From Blautia sp. (GTDB taxonomy: Bacteria > Bacillota > Clostridia > Lachnospirales > Lachnospiraceae), in contig JAMPFM010000032.1 in the NCBI GenBank assembly GCA_023664455.1, positions 1 to 32,876 of the forward strand: a stretch of 32,876 nt of DNA, read 5' to 3'. Below the pieces are notes generated by a model. That model ran no database searches. It saw only the letters and a list, made by a program, of their open reading frames with translations, and was not told the origin of the DNA. This document shows, one piece after another, positions 7,601 through 14,714 of the stretch. The position numbers and the translations under genes are program-made. Each line of letters opens with the position of its first letter. Positions within the stretch are counted from its first letter, which is position 1.

Positions 7601-7629
7601 TTGTAAACCCTCCCCCTTTTTGATATGAT
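7601..7629 (+). promoter_or_regulatory. Sigma-A promoter of the gene at 7673
   Basis: TTGTAA (7601-7606) and TATGAT (7624-7629) with a 17-nt spacer. The -35 hexamer starts on the first base after the inverted repeat of the palindromic element, so the element abuts the promoter exactly. Confidence 0.65.
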
Positions 7630-7672
7630 GGAAACAATATCACAGATAAAATAAGGAGAACGATTCCACATC

Positions 7673-8176
7673 ATGATTGCATTAAAAATTATGAATATCA
7701 AACACTTCATGGCGAAACTCTTAGGTTCCGAGGCATTTGATTCCTTCCTTTTAGAAGAAGCTTCCATAAGCACTTACAATACTTTTCTGATAGACGGACA
7801 CCAGAACCGGGATTTTTATACAACAGAAGAATGGGAAGATAAAGAAATACGCCCCTATGATTTCAGCGCCTGGAAGCAGATGCGTCCTATCTGCTATTCC
7901 CTTATTAAAGGAACGAAGACGCCGCTTTCTTTTAAATTCATCTTCCATCTCATGCCGGACTATGTTGCCTCTATTTTGAAAAAAGGCGATACTGCCGCTA
8001 CGTCAGGGCAGCTCAAAGCCCTTGTTCTGACGATAAAATACGATGGTACGACGTTAACTCTGATTACTGCCACTGCCTTTCACACTTTCGTCATGGATAA
8101 AACCATCGACGAATTATGGGATAGCGCCATCAGACAATTTCTGGATAGAAGGGAAATTGCCTACGAAGCGTTATAA
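7673..8176 (+). CDS. Conserved hypothetical protein (DUF5721-like)
   Basis: A 167-residue soluble protein with no signal peptide or membrane segment. It resembles, from memory, a Lachnospiraceae family of unknown function (DUF5721). Features visible are an N-terminal MIALKIMNIKHFMAKLLGSEAFD, a basic/aromatic middle and a C-terminal segment TAFHTFVMDKTIDELWDSAI. AAGGAG lies about 14 nt upstream of the chosen ATG; an alternative ATG follows at codon 7. The gene is monocistronic, with its own promoter, and convergent with the lipoprotein gene 27 nt away. No function can be assigned. Confidence 0.75.
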   Translation: MIALKIMNIKHFMAKLLGSEAFDSFLLEEASISTYNTFLIDGHQNRDFYTTEEWEDKEIRPYDFSAWKQMRPICYSLIKGTKTPLSFKFIFHLMPDYVASILKKGDTAATSGQLKALVLTIKYDGTTLTLITATAFHTFVMDKTIDELWDSAIRQFLDRREIAYEAL

Positions 8177-8203
8177 ACCGCTCCGCCTCCCCCTGCCCTG
8201 CTT

Positions 8204-8410
8204 CTATTCCTGTCCGCTTTCAGAATCCTGGGAATATGCGGGATTGTGGCTCAAAACGTCTACGGACGCTTCCTGATAAGTTTCCTTCCTTTCCGCTTCC
8301 GTCTTACAGGTGCAGCCAGATAAGATAAGGGCGAAAACAGCCGCCATCCCCAAGAGGACAATTCTTTTCCGGTTCTGGGATTCTCTTACATGTATTTCCT
8401 TATATGCCAC
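8204..8410 (-). CDS. Small lipoprotein at the end of the ECF sigma operon
   Basis: A 68-residue protein. A basic N-terminus (ESQNRKR) leads to a hydrophobic helix and the lipobox ILSGC, with lipidation expected on C33, followed by a short acidic outside tail ending in SESGQE. The start is GTG, supported by GGAGG 8 nt upstream, and overlaps the preceding gene's stop by about 11 nt. It is the last gene of the five-gene sigma operon, so it probably sits on the outer face of the membrane as part of that envelope-stress module. No homologue is recognised. Confidence 0.75.
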   Translation of the reverse strand: MAYKEIHVRESQNRKRIVLLGMAAVFALILSGCTCKTEAERKETYQEASVDVLSHNPAYSQDSESGQE

Positions 8411-8765
8411 AATAAATTCCTCCGTACCGCATTCCTAGGTCCGCCACTGCCATTATCATGGAAAATGCCATCATCATAATAATGATAAGAACGGACGCAA
8501 AATCGTATATAAATCTTTGTTTTCCATGCTTTTCCAGGGCAGTGCCCGCCAGAATCTCTATGCCCAGAAGTATCAGTATGACGGGCCACAAATCAAAAAT
8601 CATTTTATAATCCAGAATGGGAGCGACCATACGGACTAGGAAAAGTATCCCATAGAGAACCAACACCAGCCCGCAGGTTATTGTCCCGACCCTATGCGTG
8701 CGGCAGCTTTTCTGCGCATCTTGACTACATAAGTCAATATCACCCTTTTTTTCTATTTCTTTCAT
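8400..8765 (-). CDS. Small membrane protein, LiaF/DUF5668-like transmembrane domain
   Basis: A 121-residue protein. After a cytosolic lead of about 28 residues (MKEIEKKGDIDLC...) there are three to four hydrophobic helices: TCGLVLVLYGILFLVRM, LWPVILILLGIEILAG and FASVLIIIMMMAFSMIMAV. The GLVLILxG...LWPxxLIxLG pattern is typical of the membrane domain found in LiaF and DUF5668 envelope-stress proteins. The open frame extends further upstream to 8993, but that part is a shadow of the preceding gene's repeat-rich tail, so the ATG at 8765 is used; its ribosome site (AAAGG, 13 nt away) is weak. It lies 50 nt after the preceding stop. Confidence 0.72.
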   Translation of the reverse strand: MKEIEKKGDIDLCSQDAQKSCRTHRVGTITCGLVLVLYGILFLVRMVAPILDYKMIFDLWPVILILLGIEILAGTALEKHGKQRFIYDFASVLIIIMMMAFSMIMAVADLGMRYGGIYCGI

Positions 8766-8815
8766 CTTATATAACCATACCTTTCCATAGCCTGCGAACT
8801 TTGCAGTCGCGCAGG

Positions 8816-9574
8816 TTATTGTCCTTGCCCTGTTTCCTGCATTTTCTCTGCTGCCTGACCGGCTGTGTCCATTTCCTGCATATTTTCCACTGTCTGATCG
8901 GCTGTGTCCATTCCCTGCATGTTGCCCATCGTCTGCCTTGCAGTTTCCGCTGCCTGCGCGTTTTCCGGCAGTTGTCCTATGCCTGTTTCCCATCCGTTTT
9001 CTTTTTCGTGATATTTATCTTCTTCTTTTTCCAGCAAATCCAGCTCTTCTTTTTTCCCCTGTATCAGCTTCAAGCCAAACCAGATTACTGCAATCCCGAA
9101 TATCAGCCGCGGCACGTTATCGCCGACACCCCACGCAAAATTACGAAAATACCTGTTATACAACTCGTTACCCAGAATCTTATACAAAATGTCGCAGACT
9201 ACATCCCATAACATGGATATGCCCAGCAAAATAAGTATCAGGGCAGCCGCCTTCCGATATTTTCCTACCAGGGAATTTTTGAGGTTTTCCGCATTATCCT
9301 CATCCAGTCCGAATAGATAAACATCTTCCACCTGATAGAACTCCTCATCACTTAAACCGCCCAGATTGTTTGCATGGAAAAAGCTGTAAATCCAGACAAC
9401 GATAGGGATAAAGGATAAAATCCCGATTTTCAGCCATCCCGTAATCATCATACCCAGCGCACTCATAATCAACAAACTGACGCCCATCTTCATAAATCCC
9501 AAATACATCTGCCCCGCTCCGGGAATCAAAGACCACCAAAAAAGCAGAAACCTATTTTTCTTCCTTCTCATCAT
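8816..9574 (-). CDS. Membrane protein with TM2-like N-terminus and repetitive C-terminal tail
   Basis: A 252-residue protein. It begins with RRKKNRFLLFWWSLIPGAGQMYLGFMKMG, resembling TM2-domain proteins (PGxGxxYLG turn between helices). It has helices near residues 8-28, 33-65, 108-130 and 150-170, then a charged cytosolic tail. The tail ends in three 13-residue repeats rich in Q, M, D and T (about residues 212-250). Three consecutive ATGs (9577, 9574, 9571) follow GGAGG; 9574 gives reasonable spacing. The start overlaps the anti-sigma gene. It is the third gene of the sigma operon. The function is unknown; a sensor or regulator of anti-sigma activity is one possibility. Confidence 0.78.
   Translation of the reverse strand: MMRRKKNRFLLFWWSLIPGAGQMYLGFMKMGVSLLIMSALGMMITGWLKIGILSFIPIVVWIYSFFHANNLGGLSDEEFYQVEDVYLFGLDEDNAENLKNSLVGKYRKAAALILILLGISMLWDVVCDILYKILGNELYNRYFRNFAWGVGDNVPRLIFGIAVIWFGLKLIQGKKEELDLLEKEEDKYHEKENGWETGIGQLPENAQAAETARQTMGNMQGMDTADQTVENMQEMDTAGQAAEKMQETGQGQ
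8824..8940 (-). repeat. Three 39-bp tandem repeats inside the TM2-like gene
   Basis: Units at 8824-8862, 8902-8940 and 8863-8901 each encode 13 residues of the type QTVENMQEMDTAG. The last two units are close to identical at the base level (CTGTGTCCAT then CCTGCAT); the first is more diverged. The repeat stays in frame and lies at the C-terminus. Confidence 0.8.
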
Positions 9575-10004
9575 CATAATCCTCCATTCTAATCAATCTA
9601 TCCAATCCTGTATTAAGTCTGTTACAATATTCATCCATCTGCCGGTTCAGCCAATCGGCAAATCCTCCACCGTCGTTCTTTCTAACGGCGTTTTCCGCAT
9701 TTTCTTCCGGTGTTCCATAGGACTGCCCATATTGGCGCATATTCTGCTGCCACCACCCGGAATATCCCTGTTCCTCTGACCGCATCGTATCCGGCATCAT
9801 CAACAGAATCCCCAGCGCCGCTGCCGCTGCCACAATCACCTTCATACTATAGGAAAACAACTGTCTGTCCTTCCTGCGTTTCTTCCTGCGGCGGATTTGT
9901 TCAAGAATGTCATTTTTAAACGCTCCCGGCGGGTGCAGCAGCGGTTCTTCTTCCGTTGCGGCAATCAGCTCTTTTAAGGCTTCATCCGACAAATAATTGT
10001 TCAT
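9552..10004 (-). CDS. Putative single-pass anti-sigma factor
   Basis: A 150-residue protein with a cytosolic N-terminus of about 50 residues (MNNYLSDEALKELIAATEEE... RRRKKRRKDRQ), one membrane helix near residues 53-69 (MKVIVAAAAALGILLMM) and an extracellular tail with a tryptophan/glutamine-rich stretch (GYSGWWQQNMRQYGQSYG). It overlaps the sigma gene by 4 nt (ATGA), the usual sign of a sigma/anti-sigma pair. No zinc-type HxxxCxxC motif is present. The identification rests mainly on topology and position. Confidence 0.75.
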   Translation of the reverse strand: MNNYLSDEALKELIAATEEEPLLHPPGAFKNDILEQIRRRKKRRKDRQLFSYSMKVIVAAAAALGILLMMPDTMRSEEQGYSGWWQQNMRQYGQSYGTPEENAENAVRKNDGGGFADWLNRQMDEYCNRLNTGLDRLIRMEDYDDEKEEK

Positions 10005-10528
10005 GCGCTGTTCTCCTTTCTGTAGATTTTGCGCAGCATCGCTCTTGCCCTGTAAATCTGGGTCTGCACTGTCTTGAGTTTCTGCCCGCGGCTTGCCGCA
10101 ATTTCCTTTGCGTCCATTTCATCATAATAATAGGCTTTGGCTATCTCGTCATAGGGCGGTTTCAGACGGCTGCAGTTTGCCAGCAGCCCTTCTTTTACCT
10201 CCCGCTCCATGCAGATATTTTCCGGCGTATCCGTATCCGGCGCTGCCCTCGCGCCATCTTCCAGATAGCAGTCTTGTACGGGAATGCTTCGTCTTCCGGT
10301 GTGAGACATATAATCGATGCATTTGTTCGTGGCAATTCTGCAAATCCAGGCTTTCGGGTTGCTGCCGTCAAAACTTTTCAAATGCTCGTAGGCGGAAAGG
10401 AAAGTATCCTGTGCCAAATCCTCGGCTGCAAAATAGTCCGCCGTCATCTTATAGCAGATGGAAAAAACAAGATTCTGGTAAGAATCAATCAGCGCTGTCA
10501 ATTGTTCTTCCTTATGTATATGTCTCAC
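10001..10528 (-). CDS. ECF RNA polymerase sigma factor
   Basis: About 175 residues. Sigma-2 region: LVFSICYKMTADYFAAEDLAQDTFLSAYEHL with DxAQDTFL, then WICRIATNKCIDYM. Sigma-4 region: YDEMDAKEIAASRGQKLKTVQTQIYRARAMLRK, a helix-turn-helix. The frame opens with GTG at 10528, whose GAGGGG is only 2 nt away. A TTG at 10501 has AAGGA with 7-nt spacing and would give a sigma starting nine residues later, so the start is uncertain. It leads an operon with anti-sigma, two membrane proteins and a lipoprotein, which points to an envelope-stress regulon. Confidence 0.93.
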   Translation of the reverse strand: MRHIHKEEQLTALIDSYQNLVFSICYKMTADYFAAEDLAQDTFLSAYEHLKSFDGSNPKAWICRIATNKCIDYMSHTGRRSIPVQDCYLEDGARAAPDTDTPENICMEREVKEGLLANCSRLKPPYDEIAKAYYYDEMDAKEIAASRGQKLKTVQTQIYRARAMLRKIYRKENSA

Positions 10529-10624
10529 CCCCTCGCCGGTTTTTAGGTTCTCATATCATAAAACGGAAATCCCTGCCGGATGTCTTCAATTTTCTTAATT
10601 TTTTGATTTTTTTATTTTTATTTG

Positions 10625-10663
10625 AGAAAAAAAGAAGCGCCAATCAGCTCCATTGACACTTCT
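10625..10663 (-). terminator. Rho-independent terminator after spoVAE
   Basis: On the minus strand AGAAGTGTCAAT (10663-10652) pairs with ATTGGCGCTTCT (10644-10633), 12 bp including two G-U pairs, with a 7-nt loop and a following run of seven T. It lies 65 nt past the stop of spoVAE. The plus strand has no T-run after it. Confidence 0.85.
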
Positions 10664-10728
10664 TCCCTGCTCCGTTTCCATTAATCTGCCACAGTTTCTG
10701 CTCCTATGCCGGATATTCCGCAGACTTA

Positions 10729-11085
10729 TTACTTTTTCATTTTCGGTCTGAAAATAAGGCTTGCCAGATAACCAAAGATAAGCGCCGCACTGCTTCCAAC
10801 CGCTCCGTTTGTAAAACCGCCCTTAAACAGCCCGATAAAACCGTCCTGGTCAACCGCCTCCTTGACGCCTTTCATCAGTATATTGCCGAATCCCAGAAGC
10901 GGCACACTTGCGCCCGCGCCCGCATACTCCATAAACGGCTCGTACCATCCGAATACACTGATGACCGCGCCCAGACAGACCAACAACACCATAATACGTC
11001 CCGGCATCATTTTGGTCTTTTCCATCAAAATCTGCACCAGGGCGCAAATGAGTCCTCCTACCCAGAAAGCATTTACATAATCCAT
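10729..11085 (-). CDS. spoVAE: Stage V sporulation protein AE (SpoVAE/SpoVAEb type)
   Basis: A 118-residue polytopic membrane protein of the SpoVA dipicolinate channel of forespores. Family features are FWVGGLICALVQILMEKTKMMPGRIMV, the central GAGASVPLLGFGNILMKGVKEAV and GLFKGGFTNGAVGSSAALIFGYLASL. The length matches SpoVAE (about 116). The frame extends 16 codons upstream, but GCGAGG lies 8 nt before the ATG at 11085. It is not next to spoVAC or spoVAD: spoVAD lies about 5.6 kb away in this window, and the intervening genes are unrelated. Expression by forespore sigma G is expected but no promoter was identified. Confidence 0.9.
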   Translation of the reverse strand: MDYVNAFWVGGLICALVQILMEKTKMMPGRIMVLLVCLGAVISVFGWYEPFMEYAGAGASVPLLGFGNILMKGVKEAVDQDGFIGLFKGGFTNGAVGSSAALIFGYLASLIFRPKMKK

Positions 11086-11192
11086 TTGCATAACCTCGCT
11101 TTTATCAATGTCTTTATCCGTTATTTTCTGCAAAATTCCGTAGGTTATGCATCATTCTCTATTTTGCTTTCCGTTCCCTATTTTTTACAAGT

Positions 11193-11570
11193 TTAACCAA
11201 GATAGGCAATGACTTCCACTTCGCATAGCACATCTTTGGGAAGCTGTTTCACGGCAACGCAGCTTCTTGCCGGTTTCTCTGTAAAATATTTCTCATAAAC
11301 TGCATTAAATGCCGCAAAATCCGCCATTTCTGCCAGAAAACAAGTGGTTTTGACCACGTTCGCATAGTCCGTTCCCGCCGCTTTCAAAATCTCGCCCACG
11401 TTCTTCATGACCTGCCCGGCCTGCTCAGTGATATTTTCGCCAGTAATTTCCCCGGATGCCGGGTCAATCGGAATCTGCCCGGAGGCAAACAACATCTTAT
11501 CAACAATAATTCCCTGGGAATAAGGTCCGATTGCCGCCGGAGCCTTATTGGTTGCAACTTTTTTTAACAT
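11193..11570 (-). CDS. ridA: RidA family 2-iminobutanoate/2-iminopropanoate deaminase
   Basis: A 125-residue RidA/YjgF protein, which hydrolyses reactive enamine/imine products of PLP enzymes such as threonine dehydratase. Hallmarks are APAAIGPYSQGI near the N-terminus, LFASGQIPIDPASGE, and ARSCVAVKQLPKDVLCEVEVIAYLG with the substrate-binding arginine in ARS and the glutamate in CEVE. The length is canonical. AGAGGAAGAG precedes the ATG. The small gene at 11591 lies 20 nt upstream on the same strand and is probably co-transcribed. Confidence 0.95.
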   Translation of the reverse strand: MLKKVATNKAPAAIGPYSQGIIVDKMLFASGQIPIDPASGEITGENITEQAGQVMKNVGEILKAAGTDYANVVKTTCFLAEMADFAAFNAVYEKYFTEKPARSCVAVKQLPKDVLCEVEVIAYLG

Positions 11571-11590
11571 ACGCTCTTCCTCTTTTCTTT

Positions 11591-11818
11591 TTATTCAAAC
11601 CGCGCTTTCACATAAAAGCCTCTCTCATTCTCAATCACGTCCAGCACTTCCCCTTCCCGTTCCAGCATCCGCTCGCGGAAAGGAAAATTCCCCGACATGG
11701 CAAGGGATGGGTCTATGGTATAGTAATAATTACTTGGCAAAACCCCTTCCGTTACCGTAACGTGATCGCCCTTCTTCAATAATCCCGGACGTTCCATCTT
11801 AAACTCCATTTCCCGCAT
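11591..11818 (-). CDS. Small conserved hypothetical protein upstream of ridA
   Basis: A 75-residue soluble protein beginning MREMEFKMERPGLLKKGDHV, with a compact beta-rich look (HVTVTEGVLPSNYYYTIDP, then EGEVLDVIENERGFYVKARFE) that suggests a small SH3-like barrel; the fold is only a guess. AGGAAGGGG precedes the ATG. Its position 20 nt before ridA suggests an operon. No family was recognised and no function is proposed. Confidence 0.65.
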   Translation of the reverse strand: MREMEFKMERPGLLKKGDHVTVTEGVLPSNYYYTIDPSLAMSGNFPFRERMLEREGEVLDVIENERGFYVKARFE

Positions 11819-11967
11819 TTTCCCGCCCCTTCCTATTTTCCTGATGGGATATCTATCTTATTGTAACATATCTATTATAATATCGTATGTTATTTTATGG
11901 ATTCATTACTGCTTTTGCTATTTTACATGTTTTCTTCCGTTCTTTCTTACTTTCATACCACGGAACC

Positions 11968-11996
11968 TTGTAAATTTAAGTATGACAATATATAAT
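11968..11996 (+). promoter_or_regulatory. Sigma-A promoter of the PIN-domain toxin operon
   Basis: TTGTAA (11968-11973), a 17-nt spacer and a consensus TATAAT (11991-11996) lie 20 nt upstream of the start codon, with AGAGGTGGAG as ribosome site. This leaves a very short leader. Confidence 0.75.
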
Positions 11997-12016
11997 AGAA
12001 GAAAAAGAGGTGGAGT

Positions 12017-12457
12017 ATGAAAATATACTTAGACAACTGCTGTTTCAACCGCCCATATGATGATCAGACCCAAATCCGTATATCATTGGAAACACAGGCA
12101 AAATTGTATGTACAAGATTTAATAAAAGAAGAAAAAATAAAATTAGTTACTTCATACATTTTGTGGTATGAAAATAGTCAGAATCCATATGAAACAAAAA
12201 GAATCGCGATTAGCGAATTTATACAGAAAAACAGTGCAGAATATATAGACATTGAACAAAATAATGAGATAAAAGCAAAAGCAGAAGAAATCATGAAAAT
12301 GGGAATTAAGATGAAAGACGCTTACCATGTGGCATGTGCAATTCATTCATCATGTGACTATTTTCTCACTACAGATAACAGATTGCTAAAATATCATACA
12401 AATGAAATTCAAATGCTGAATCCCATAGACTTTATCAGAAGATTGGAGGAAGATTAA
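12017..12457 (+). CDS. PIN-domain (VapC-like) putative RNase toxin
   Basis: A 146-residue PIN-domain protein. Likely metal-binding acids are D6 (IYLDNCCFNRP), E52 (WYENSQNP), D101 (MKDAYHVACA) and D120 (FLTTDNRLL), in the order and spacing of PIN nucleases. The N-terminal LDNCCFNRPYDDQ form is typical of a distinct PIN subgroup rather than classical VapC. It is followed with no gap (TAAATG) by a small acidic protein. The AT-rich composition differs from the flanking ridA and chemoreceptor genes, which suggests acquisition. RNase activity is inferred from intact acidic residues. Confidence 0.85.
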   Translation: MKIYLDNCCFNRPYDDQTQIRISLETQAKLYVQDLIKEEKIKLVTSYILWYENSQNPYETKRIAISEFIQKNSAEYIDIEQNNEIKAKAEEIMKMGIKMKDAYHVACAIHSSCDYFLTTDNRLLKYHTNEIQMLNPIDFIRRLEED

Positions 12458-12670
12458 ATGACAGGTGATATTGAAATTATGAACAGAGGAGTCAACTGTC
12501 TTTTGGAAAAATTAGGTGTAGTGGAAACAGAAAAGTTTATTGCAATGATTAACAGAGAAAAATTTGATTATACAAAATGGCAGAGACAGAGATTCGATAA
12601 CATGACTTCTGATGAATTTAATGAAGCGGCGGTGGCTTATTCCAAAGAAAATCCATTTTTCAAGAAGTAA
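12458..12670 (+). CDS. Small putative antitoxin of the PIN-domain pair
   Basis: A 70-residue protein beginning MTGDIEIMNRGVNCLLEKLG. The first half is helical and the second contains FDYTKWQRQRFDNMTSDEFNEAAVAYSKENPFF. It starts directly after the PIN gene's stop, with GGAGGAAG as ribosome site inside the toxin gene's end, so synthesis is coupled. Antitoxin identity is inferred from size and pairing. No AbrB, RHH or HTH DNA-binding motif is obvious, and the order (toxin first) is the reverse of classical vapBC. Confidence 0.68.
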   Translation: MTGDIEIMNRGVNCLLEKLGVVETEKFIAMINREKFDYTKWQRQRFDNMTSDEFNEAAVAYSKENPFFKK

Positions 12671-12756
12671 TGCTAACAAGAAAATAGCTACGCGATTTTT
12701 TTATTGCATTGAGCAATTTCCTATATGATAAAATATTCCTTCCTTGCAAAAAAGAA

Positions 12757-12785
12757 TTGCTTCCCATCCCTTTATCCGCTATAAT
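12757..12785 (+). promoter_or_regulatory. Sigma-A promoter driving the structured leader
   Basis: TTGCTT (12757-12762), a 17-nt spacer and TATAAT (12780-12785). The expected start of transcription, about 12792, coincides with the first base of the long stem at 12794. Confidence 0.7.
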
Positions 12786-12792
12786 ATAAGTA

Positions 12793-12887
12793 TAATTCGG
12801 GTGTCAAAAGGCGCGGCGTTATGGTTGTCTCGCGCAATATGTCTGCCAGGGTTTTAGGCAGCACCTTTTGACGCCCGAATTATTTTT
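12793..12887 (+). ncRNA. Putative structured RNA (three-way junction) upstream of the chemoreceptor gene
   Basis: Stem P1 joins 12794-12811 with 12864-12881: 18 bp, all paired, with one G-U. Inside it P2 (GCGCG 12811-12815 with CGCGC 12831-12835, sharing one base with P1) and P3 (CTGCC 12843-12847 with GGCAG 12857-12861, loop AGGGTTTTA) give a three-way junction. P1 is followed by ATTTTT, so the whole may act as a terminator or an attenuated leader. It starts at a good promoter and ends 35 nt before the chemoreceptor start codon. It does not match the c-di-GMP (GEMM) consensus or any class I recall. It could be a small RNA, a leader regulating the receptor, or a small mobile palindrome. Confidence 0.5.
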
Positions 12888-12922
12888 AGGAACTATTGTA
12901 AAATCATTTTGGGGGATAGCTT

Positions 12923-14617
12923 ATGGAAAAAAAAGGAAATGAAACATTGGGGAAAAACAGCCAGGCTGCGCAACTGAAAAAACTGGTGCGCCAGGCATTC
13001 GTATCGGTGGCAGCGGGCGTCGTGTTATTAGTCGCTTTTATCGGCTTCAATATGGGAATATCAAGCATACATAAGGCGCAGCTTAACACGATGTCGGCGC
13101 TGAATCAGTACCGGATTGGTTCCAAGACACTGACTTACGCCATTCAGTCGTATGCCGTTACGGGGGAACAGGAATATTACGACGCCTACATGAAAGAGCT
13201 GAATGAAGACAAAAACCGTGAACGGGCAATCGAAACATTAGAACGCTGCAGCATTACGGATAGCGAATGGGCAAGCCTGAATCAGATAGCGTCCATGTCC
13301 GAGCAGCTTGTACCGTTAGAAGAAGAGGCTATCGCCTATGTACAGGCCGGCAGCCTGGCAGACGCACAGGCGTGCGTATTCAGCCAGGAATACGGAAACA
13401 GTGTGGACGAAATCAACCGGCAGACCGACGAAACGATAGATACCATTTTAGACAGAAAGGATAAAAGACAGGCGGCTTTACAGATTTTTCAAGTCATTGC
13501 GGAAATTGTGTTCGCCCTTTCCTTCCTATATGTTGTGCTGGAATTTGTAAAGACAATCAAATTTGCCGACCGAGAGCTTTTACAGCCGATTATCAAGGTT
13601 TCGGAACAAATGATTGTGCTGGCGGGCGGCGAGTTCCATACGGAGCTTGATATGGAAGCGGATGATAGTGAAGTCGGAAAAATGGTTGCCGCTATTGCCT
13701 TTATGAAGAAAAACCTGCTCGCTATGGTAGCGGAAATGGTTCAAATCCTTGAGCAGATGGGCGACGGTAATTATAAGATACAGGTGGAACAGCAATATGT
13801 CGGGGAATTTGGCACGGTAAAAGAATCTTTCCAGACCATCGGACAGAAAATGCGGGAAACTTTGCTGACCATCCGTAATGTTTCCGAACAGATTGACAGC
13901 GGCTCTGAACAGCTTGCATGTGCTGCGGAAGATTTGGCAGAAAGCTGTACGACACAGGCGGCGCAGGTATCTGAGTTAATGACCTCCTTTGAAAGCATGA
14001 CGCAGAGCATGGAACAGAATACAAAAGAAGCGACGGAATCCGCCAGAATATCTTCCAACGCCGGCGTAACGCTTGCGAAAGGCAATGAAAAGATGCAGGA
14101 GTTAAAAGAAGCGATTCAGGAAGTTGGCAGATGTTCTGAACAAATTAGTACGATTATTGAAACGATTGAAGAAATTGCTTCCCAGACCAATCTCCTTGCC
14201 CTGAATGCGGCAATCGAGGCTGCAAGAGCCGGGGAAGCCGGTAAAGGTTTCGCAGTCGTAGCGGACCAGGTAAAGAATCTGGCAAATGAATCGGCAAACG
14301 CCGCTGGAAAGACCACGGAACTGATTAAAACGACGATTTCTGCAATGGAGCAAAGTATTTCCATCGCAAACGACACCGAAGAATGCATGAGCCAGGTAAT
14401 GACGGACGCCAAGGCTGCAACGGATAAAATGCAGCAGATTGCGCAAATCCTGGAAGATGAGTCGCGGCGTATGCATGATATGAACAACAATATCATACAG
14501 GTATCCTCCGCAGTCGATAACAATTCGGCGACCTCGGAAGAGACTGCTGCTGTCAGCGAAGAGCAGAAGGCGCAGGTAGAATCTATGGTAGATTTGATTA
14601 TGAAGTTTGAAATATAA
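12923..14617 (+). CDS. Methyl-accepting chemotaxis protein with a periplasmic-type helical sensor
   Basis: A 564-residue receptor. TM1 is near residues 27-49. An extracellular helical domain of about 135 residues resembles four-helix/CHASE3-type sensors ([32 protein letters not shown]). TM2 is near 187-210, followed by a HAMP-like linker to about 265. The signalling hairpin tip is [20 protein letters not shown] near 420-440, continuing into [15 protein letters not shown]. The C-terminus lacks a CheR/CheB-binding pentapeptide. GGGGGA precedes the ATG. The ligand is unknown. A strong bidirectional terminator follows. It is probably expressed through the structured leader at 12793-12887. Confidence 0.93.
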   Translation: MEKKGNETLGKNSQAAQLKKLVRQAFVSVAAGVVLLVAFIGFNMGISSIHKAQLNTMSALNQYRIGSKTLTYAIQSYAVTGEQEYYDAYMKELNEDKNRERAIETLERCSITDSEWASLNQIASMSEQLVPLEEEAIAYVQAGSLADAQACVFSQEYGNSVDEINRQTDETIDTILDRKDKRQAALQIFQVIAEIVFALSFLYVVLEFVKTIKFADRELLQPIIKVSEQMIVLAGGEFHTELDMEADDSEVGKMVAAIAFMKKNLLAMVAEMVQILEQMGDGNYKIQVEQQYVGEFGTVKESFQTIGQKMRETLLTIRNVSEQIDSGSEQLACAAEDLAESCTTQAAQVSELMTSFESMTQSMEQNTKEATESARISSNAGVTLAKGNEKMQELKEAIQEVGRCSEQISTIIETIEEIASQTNLLALNAAIEAARAGEAGKGFAVVADQVKNLANESANAAGKTTELIKTTISAMEQSISIANDTEECMSQVMTDAKAATDKMQQIAQILEDESRRMHDMNNNIIQVSSAVDNNSATSEETAAVSEEQKAQVESMVDLIMKFEI

Positions 14618-14627
14618 AAAAGACATA

Positions 14628-14668
14628 AAATCCGCCGGAAGATATTCGGAATATCCCCCGGCGGATTT
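14628..14668. terminator. Bidirectional terminator between the chemoreceptor and GH2 genes
   Basis: AAATCCGCCGG (14628-14638) pairs perfectly with CCGGCGGATTT (14658-14668), and the inner part GATATTC/GAATATC adds a further hairpin. It lies between convergent genes. T-runs are modest on the plus side (TTTCTTATT) and stronger on the minus side (TTTTTT a few bases later). Confidence 0.75.
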
Positions 14669-14714
14669 CTTATTGGTCAGCTTATCCGATTGGCGTTATA
14701 GCCCGGAATCAGGA

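Noticed and set aside
8766-8993. N-terminal extension of the LiaF-like gene, rich in G, N, R and S repeats
   Set aside because: It is the out-of-frame shadow of the tandem repeats in the TM2-like gene.
10093-10656. Long plus-strand open frame opposite the ECF sigma gene
   Set aside because: Composition and lack of family resemblance mark it as an antisense shadow of the sigma gene.
12793-12887. c-di-GMP-I (GEMM) riboswitch before the chemoreceptor
   Set aside because: The conserved GEMM core sequences and the tetraloop/receptor elements are not present.
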